NCBI RefSeq assembly: GCF_016583765.1
Contig: NZ_NRRR01000009.1
Span: 31,060 to 95,059 of the forward strand
Direction of reading: 5' to 3'
From: Chromatium weissei
GTDB taxonomy: Bacteria > Pseudomonadota > Gammaproteobacteria > Chromatiales > Chromatiaceae
DNA length: 64,000 nt
Shown: positions 60,649-64,000 of the stretch, one piece after another
Layout: each line of letters opens with the position of its first letter
How positions within the stretch are numbered: position 1 is the first letter of the stretch
Made by a program: the position numbers and the translations under genes
Notes under the pieces: generated by a model
Database searches by the model: none
Told to the model about the DNA's origin: nothing
Seen by the model: the letters and a program-made list of their open reading frames with translations, nothing else

Positions 60649-60984
60649 TTAAAGGTCTTTCAATGTGCCTTTGGGCATGACGGATTCCACTGCCGAGCGC
60701 CGTATCTTGACTTGAATGCCGTCAGCGATTTCGACCAGTACAAAGTTGTCGCCGATTTCTGCGATGCGTCCAGCCATGCCACCGACGGTGACCACTTCAT
60801 CATTTTTCGCCAATGAATCGACCATCTTTTGATGTTCTTTCTGGCGTTTGGTCTGCGGACGAATCAGCAGGAAATAAAACACGACTGCGAATAACACCAG
60901 CGGCAGCAGCGCCATGATGGAGCTGCCGGCTGAAGCGGCTGCGTCGCCCGTTTGCGCAACGGCATCGGAAATAAAAAAGTTCAT
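60649..60984 (-). CDS. yajC: Sec translocon accessory protein YajC
   Basis: 111 residues from ATG 60984 (AGGA eight bases upstream). One membrane helix (LLPLVLFAVVFYFLLIRPQTKRQKEH; the LLIRPQ ending is the family hallmark), then the cytoplasmic domain with VGGMAGRIAEIGDNFVLVEIADG. Part of the SecDF-YajC complex. The usual upstream gene tgt is not present here; an SDR gene lies upstream instead. Confidence 0.95.
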   Translation of the reverse strand: MNFFISDAVAQTGDAAASAGSSIMALLPLVLFAVVFYFLLIRPQTKRQKEHQKMVDSLAKNDEVVTVGGMAGRIAEIGDNFVLVEIADGIQVKIRRSAVESVMPKGTLKDL

Positions 60985-61111
60985 ATTCAATTCCTGATTA
61001 AAAAGTGAAATCAACGAGATAGATTCGGTGGCAAGGCATCCATTGCGTCAATAGACGTGTCGCCGACCGCCAGTGAATTATTGCATAGGTTGTCAAAGAT
61101 ACTGCGCTGGC

Positions 61112-61147
61112 GCTTCTCGCTGACCGAGGCAATCGACCGCGAGAAGC
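61112..61147. other. Stem-loop between the SDR gene and yajC
   Basis: GCTTCTCGC (61112-61120) and GCGAGAAGC (61139-61147) form a perfect 9-base stem around an 18-base loop, 10 bases beyond the SDR stop on the minus strand. No T-run follows, so the role is uncertain. Confidence 0.45.
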
Positions 61148-61156
61148 TGAGAAGAA

Positions 61157-61882
61157 TCAACAGGATTGCCCAGTGATACCGAGGCTGGCAGCACTGAGTA
61201 GATGAATGTAGCGGTCGGTGATGGTCGCTGGTTCGGGGTGAGAATGCGGGTCTTCGCCGGGATACAGATGGGCGCGCAACGCGGTGCGCACGATGCCGGA
61301 ATCGATGCTGTTGACGCGAATGTGACCGCCGCTGCGCGTTTCATCGGCGAGCACCTGCATCAGACCTTCAATGCCAAATTTGGCGACGGCGAATGCGCCC
61401 CAATAGGCTTGACCCTGTCGTCCCACGCGATCAGAAGTGAACAGAATTGACGCATCAGCGGAGGCGCGCAGCAACGGTAAACAGGCTTGCGTCAATAAAA
61501 ATGGCGCAGTTAAGTTGATGCGAAGCACGCGTTCCCACTCGGTCGCGTCGTAATCGTCAATGCGGCTGAGATAGGGCGCAAATGCCGCGCAGTGCACCAG
61601 CCCGTCCAAACGTCCAAAGGTGTCGCCGATGACATTGGCGGCGGCAATGAAATCGACTTCCGTGGCAGTTTCCAAATTGAGCGGCAACATCGCAGGTTCC
61701 GGCGCGCCAGCCGCGACAATGCGGTCATAAACCGGTTCTAAATCGGCTTCTTTGAATGCAGACACAATCACCGTTGCGCCAGCCTGCGCACAGGCCAGCG
61801 CCACCGCGTGCCCAATGCCCTCAGTTGTGCCGGTGACGAGAATGATCCGCTCGGACAGCGGCAGTAAATTTTGCTCCATCAT
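61157..61882 (-). CDS. YciK-like short-chain dehydrogenase, probably inactive
   Basis: 241 residues from ATG 61882, three bases-scale overlap region with the ubiG stop upstream. The Rossmann loop VTGTTEGIGHAVALA is intact, and the overall match is to YciK, which follows ubiG in several gammaproteobacteria. The catalytic set is altered: where YciK has FTSSSVG, this reads FTSDRVG (catalytic Ser replaced by Asp), and YciK's GAYAASK is GAFAVAK (catalytic Tyr replaced by Phe, Lys kept). The NAG motif reads HCAAF. The protein may bind NAD(P) without oxidoreductase activity, or the gene may be decaying; the frame is intact. Placed with ubiG in one transcription unit. Confidence 0.8.
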   Translation of the reverse strand: MMEQNLLPLSERIILVTGTTEGIGHAVALACAQAGATVIVSAFKEADLEPVYDRIVAAGAPEPAMLPLNLETATEVDFIAAANVIGDTFGRLDGLVHCAAFAPYLSRIDDYDATEWERVLRINLTAPFLLTQACLPLLRASADASILFTSDRVGRQGQAYWGAFAVAKFGIEGLMQVLADETRSGGHIRVNSIDSGIVRTALRAHLYPGEDPHSHPEPATITDRYIHLLSAASLGITGQSC

Positions 61883-61890
61883 GCTGATTC

Positions 61891-62610
61891 TCAAACGGTT
61901 TCGCGGACGCAGGCGACCAGATAATTGACATCGAGCTGGCGCGGACTGAGGCGATAGGTGCGCGTTAACGGGTTGTAGGTCATGCCGATCAGATCAAGGG
62001 TGCGCAGCGGCGTTTTGCGAATCCAACTATCCAATTCGGCTGGGCGAATGAATCGCGCATAGTCGTGCGTTCCTTTTGGCAATAAACCAAGCAGATATTC
62101 CGCGCCGACAATCGCAAACAGAAATGATTTCGGATTGCGGTTGAGGGTAGAAAAAAACACCGAGCCGCCGGGACGCACCAGCGTCGCACAGGCCGTCACC
62201 ACTGATGCCGGATTTGGAACGTGTTCCAACATTTCCATGCAGGTCACGACATCGAAACTGCCCGGCTGCTCGGCAGCCAGCGCCTCGGACGTGATTTGCC
62301 GATATTCCACATCGACACCGCTTTCCAACGTGTGCAATTCCGCCACCCGCAGCGGCATTGCGCCCATGTCGATACCGGTCACCTGCGCACCGCGTAACGC
62401 CATGCTTTCCGACAGAATTCCACCGCCGCAACCGACATCGAGCACCCGTTTGTCGACCAATCCGCCAGCCATGCGGTCGATGTAGTCCAAGCGCAGCGGA
62501 TTGATGTCGTGCAGTGGTTTGAACTCGCTATTTGGGTCCCACCAGCGCGCCGCGAGTTCTTCAAATTTGCTGATTTCCGCCTGATCGACGTTGTGCATGT
62601 TGTGGGTCAT
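61891..62610 (-). CDS. ubiG: Ubiquinone biosynthesis O-methyltransferase UbiG
   Basis: 239 residues, AdoMet-dependent enzyme that makes both O-methylations in ubiquinone synthesis. [35 protein letters not shown] is the UbiG N-terminus; motif I is [15 protein letters not shown], then GIDMG and [11 protein letters not shown]. Start ATG 62610 is kept, with ATG 62598 possible. Upstream is the ParA-like gene (7-base gap), downstream the YciK-like SDR. The family assignment is very strong. Confidence 0.95.
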   Translation of the reverse strand: MTHNMHNVDQAEISKFEELAARWWDPNSEFKPLHDINPLRLDYIDRMAGGLVDKRVLDVGCGGGILSESMALRGAQVTGIDMGAMPLRVAELHTLESGVDVEYRQITSEALAAEQPGSFDVVTCMEMLEHVPNPASVVTACATLVRPGGSVFFSTLNRNPKSFLFAIVGAEYLLGLLPKGTHDYARFIRPAELDSWIRKTPLRTLDLIGMTYNPLTRTYRLSPRQLDVNYLVACVRETV

Positions 62611-62617
62611 TTTCTGT

Positions 62618-63436
62618 TTAACCTGATGAATTGATGGAGGTGAGGGAAGTTTTCAGTGCAGCACTGGACAGCCGCGTGAAGACATTGGCAAATGTGGCTT
62701 GATAATCCTGATTACCACGACTGCGCGGCGCGTAATACCGAATCGGACGACCAGCAGCAAAGGATTCAGCCAATTTGATGTCAGCGCGAATGCCACCGAG
62801 CAGCCGCTCCTGACCGAATTGACCACTCATTTGTTCCTGCACTTGGCGATGTTGAATGATGCGCGAATCGACCATCACCGGCAGCAATCCGAGCAGACGC
62901 AATTCAGCATTGGTCGTCATCGCAATTCTAAAAAACAGTCGCGCCAATTGCCGCACGCCTTCACCCGATAGCGGATGCGGCACAAAGGGAATCAGCGCCC
63001 AGTGCGCAGCGGTCAGCGCATTGCGCAGCAGCCGATCTAGCGAAGGCGGTGAATCAATCACGATGTGTGCGTAACTGCTGGTGATGGTGGAATCAGTCAG
63101 AGCGCGAGCAAGAATGTGATCATCATTCAATGCGTTGTCGTGATGAAACTCCGTATTCGCCGGCACGAGATCGAGGTTTTTCCAGTTCGTGCGCACAATC
63201 GCCGCGTTCAACGGCAACGTCGCGCCAGCCGCAGTAAATAAATGATGTGCGGTCAATTGGCTGGCGCTGATGTTAACGCCCAAACCCAGTGCGCAATGGC
63301 TTTGCGTATCCAAATCAAGCAACAGTGTGCGTTGACCCGTGGCAGCAAATTCAGCGGCAAGATTGACGGCAGTGGTGGTTTTACCGCTGCCACCCTTGCG
63401 ATTGGTCACGACGATGATGGAAGTGCGTGATGACAT
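62618..63436 (-). CDS. ParA/MinD-family ATPase
   Basis: 272 residues from ATG 63436. Deviant Walker [18 protein letters not shown] (KGGSGKTT, with the signature lysine), Walker A' [17 protein letters not shown] and Walker [10 protein letters not shown]. ParA-type ATPases position DNA, chemoreceptor arrays or other cargo. No ParB or parS-like site is seen. It starts 8 bases after the stop of a single-domain response regulator, so it may position a signalling or motility component rather than segregate DNA. Followed by ubiG, probably by read-through. Confidence 0.85.
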   Translation of the reverse strand: MSSRTSIIVVTNRKGGSGKTTTAVNLAAEFAATGQRTLLLDLDTQSHCALGLGVNISASQLTAHHLFTAAGATLPLNAAIVRTNWKNLDLVPANTEFHHDNALNDDHILARALTDSTITSSYAHIVIDSPPSLDRLLRNALTAAHWALIPFVPHPLSGEGVRQLARLFFRIAMTTNAELRLLGLLPVMVDSRIIQHRQVQEQMSGQFGQERLLGGIRADIKLAESFAAGRPIRYYAPRSRGNQDYQATFANVFTRLSSAALKTSLTSINSSG

Positions 63437-63443
63437 AATTCGC

Positions 63444-63815
63444 TCAGGGTGCAAGCGCATCGGCAATGGCGCGGCGCAACGCCTCGCGGGTGAAGGGTTT
63501 GGGCAAGGTGGCGCGCACGCCCATCAAGCAGGCCGATTCCAAATTGAATTCCGTGCTGATGGTGCGCCGTCCGCCAGAAATGGCCACGATGGGAATGCGA
63601 CTGCCACGTTTAGAAAGTTCAGCGATCAGTTCAATGCCATCTTTTTCCGGCATCAAAATGTCGGTGATGATGAGATTGGGCGGTTGCTGAGAAATGGCGT
63701 GAAGTGCTTCATTGCCATTGGCGGCCATTCGCGCTTGATAACCCTCACGGTGCACCATTTCTGCCAACATGACGCGAAATAGTTCTTCATCATCGACGAT
63801 TAAGATGTTCAACAT
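63444..63815 (-). CDS. Single-domain response regulator
   Basis: 123 residues from ATG 63815, with GGAG nine bases upstream. Receiver only: ILIVDDEELFRVML (acidic pocket), LIITDILMPEKDGIELI (phospho-acceptor Asp), IPIVAISGG and TLPKPFTREAL (Lys). No output domain, so it must act by protein contact; the ParA-like ATPase 8 bases downstream is the obvious candidate. The upstream neighbour is a TnpB-like end 45 bases away, so its promoter must lie in that short gap or further upstream. Confidence 0.9.
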   Translation of the reverse strand: MLNILIVDDEELFRVMLAEMVHREGYQARMAANGNEALHAISQQPPNLIITDILMPEKDGIELIAELSKRGSRIPIVAISGGRRTISTEFNLESACLMGVRATLPKPFTREALRRAIADALAP

Positions 63816-63860
63816 AAAAAACGGCTCCGATACTTTTTTCTTGAGCATTACCGAGCAACG

Positions 63861-64000
63861 CTAAGTAATACTTAACTGCCAATCCGCAGATTGGGGTGTA
63901 TCTACCAAAGCGCGCAATAAGATATTACGCGCACCGACTAAATCACGATCAACCCACTCACCGGATAACAGCCGAATAAACTTTGCTCCACCAATGTGTT
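63861..64000 (-). CDS. TnpB/IS605 OrfB-like C-terminus, partial at window edge
   Basis: Reading the minus strand from 63998, 45 codons run to a TAG at 63861-63863. The peptide contains GGAKF, then VDRDLVGARNILLRALVDTP. This matches the RuvC-III end of TnpB-family proteins (DRDxNGARNIxLRALVDTP, with the catalytic Asp in DRD). The zinc-ribbon pair that normally precedes it (C-x-x-C) reads R-L-L-S here, so both cysteines of that pair are missing. The protein begins beyond the window, and whether it is an intact IS gene, a remnant or a domesticated copy is not visible. Confidence 0.65.
   Translation of the reverse strand, partial: HIGGAKFIRLLSGEWVDRDLVGARNILLRALVDTPQSADWQLSIT

Overview
The window looks like chromosomal DNA of a gammaproteobacterium of moderate G+C content. 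This rests on the gene content and pairings (trxA next to rho, yajC-secD-secF, ubiG followed by a YciK-like SDR, oligopeptidase A, Lon, MnmA, a DUF349 protein). A PucC/BCD-family transporter, normally tied to bacteriochlorophyll proteins, and a betaine-lipid gene pair (btaA-btaB) make a purple sulfur bacterium (Chromatiales) or a close non-phototrophic relative my best guess. This is inference: no 16S, pufLM or bch gene is present. I see no rRNA, tRNA, CRISPR array or complete insertion sequence. The only mobile-element trace is a TnpB-like C-terminus at the right edge.

Layout. 1-11.1 kb: DUF349 protein (cut by the left edge), 6-phosphogluconolactonase, a Wzx-like flippase, a two-gene StiP/CitE-like module of the tellurite-stress type, mnmA, then zwf and glgA divergently, and panD. 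11.1-29.1 kb: trxA-rho, an exported coiled-coil protein, a polysaccharide deacetylase, prlC, a CNP1-like protein, a 999-residue glycosidase-like protein with F5/8C-type domain, the PucC-like transporter, murU, lon, ilvD and a Nudix hydrolase. 29.1-30.7 kb: a beta-class DNA methyltransferase fused to a restriction-endonuclease-like domain; a paralogue with a different central region lies inverted at 56.0-57.7 kb. 30.7-34.2 kb: rhodanese, a lone HypF and a low-molecular-weight tyrosine phosphatase.

34.2-48 kb is mostly signalling: a REC-PAS-GGDEF-EAL-REC protein overlapping a hybrid kinase, then (after nadB and an OsmC protein) a membrane histidine kinase, an Rcp1-like regulator and a 1602-residue hybrid kinase. 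The last of these overlaps the 3' end of cydC tail to tail. 47.9-51.6 kb is a minus-strand btaA-btaB-cydC block. 51.7-56 kb has an ArsC-type reductase, a chemoreceptor and an EAL-CBS-GGDEF protein. 57.7-63.8 kb is minus-strand: secF, secD, yajC, a degenerate YciK-like SDR, ubiG, a ParA-like ATPase and a single-domain response regulator, then the TnpB-like end.

Two sequence-wide patterns stand out. The palindrome CAATTG is far commoner than chance in the stretches I counted. A heptamer-type repeat (CAGTTAT / CTGACAA variants) occurs in several intergenic regions and appears to have entered two coding sequences in frame. The most distinctive genes are the methyltransferase-nuclease paralogue pair, the minimal StiP/CitE-like module, and an SDR that has lost its catalytic Ser and Tyr.
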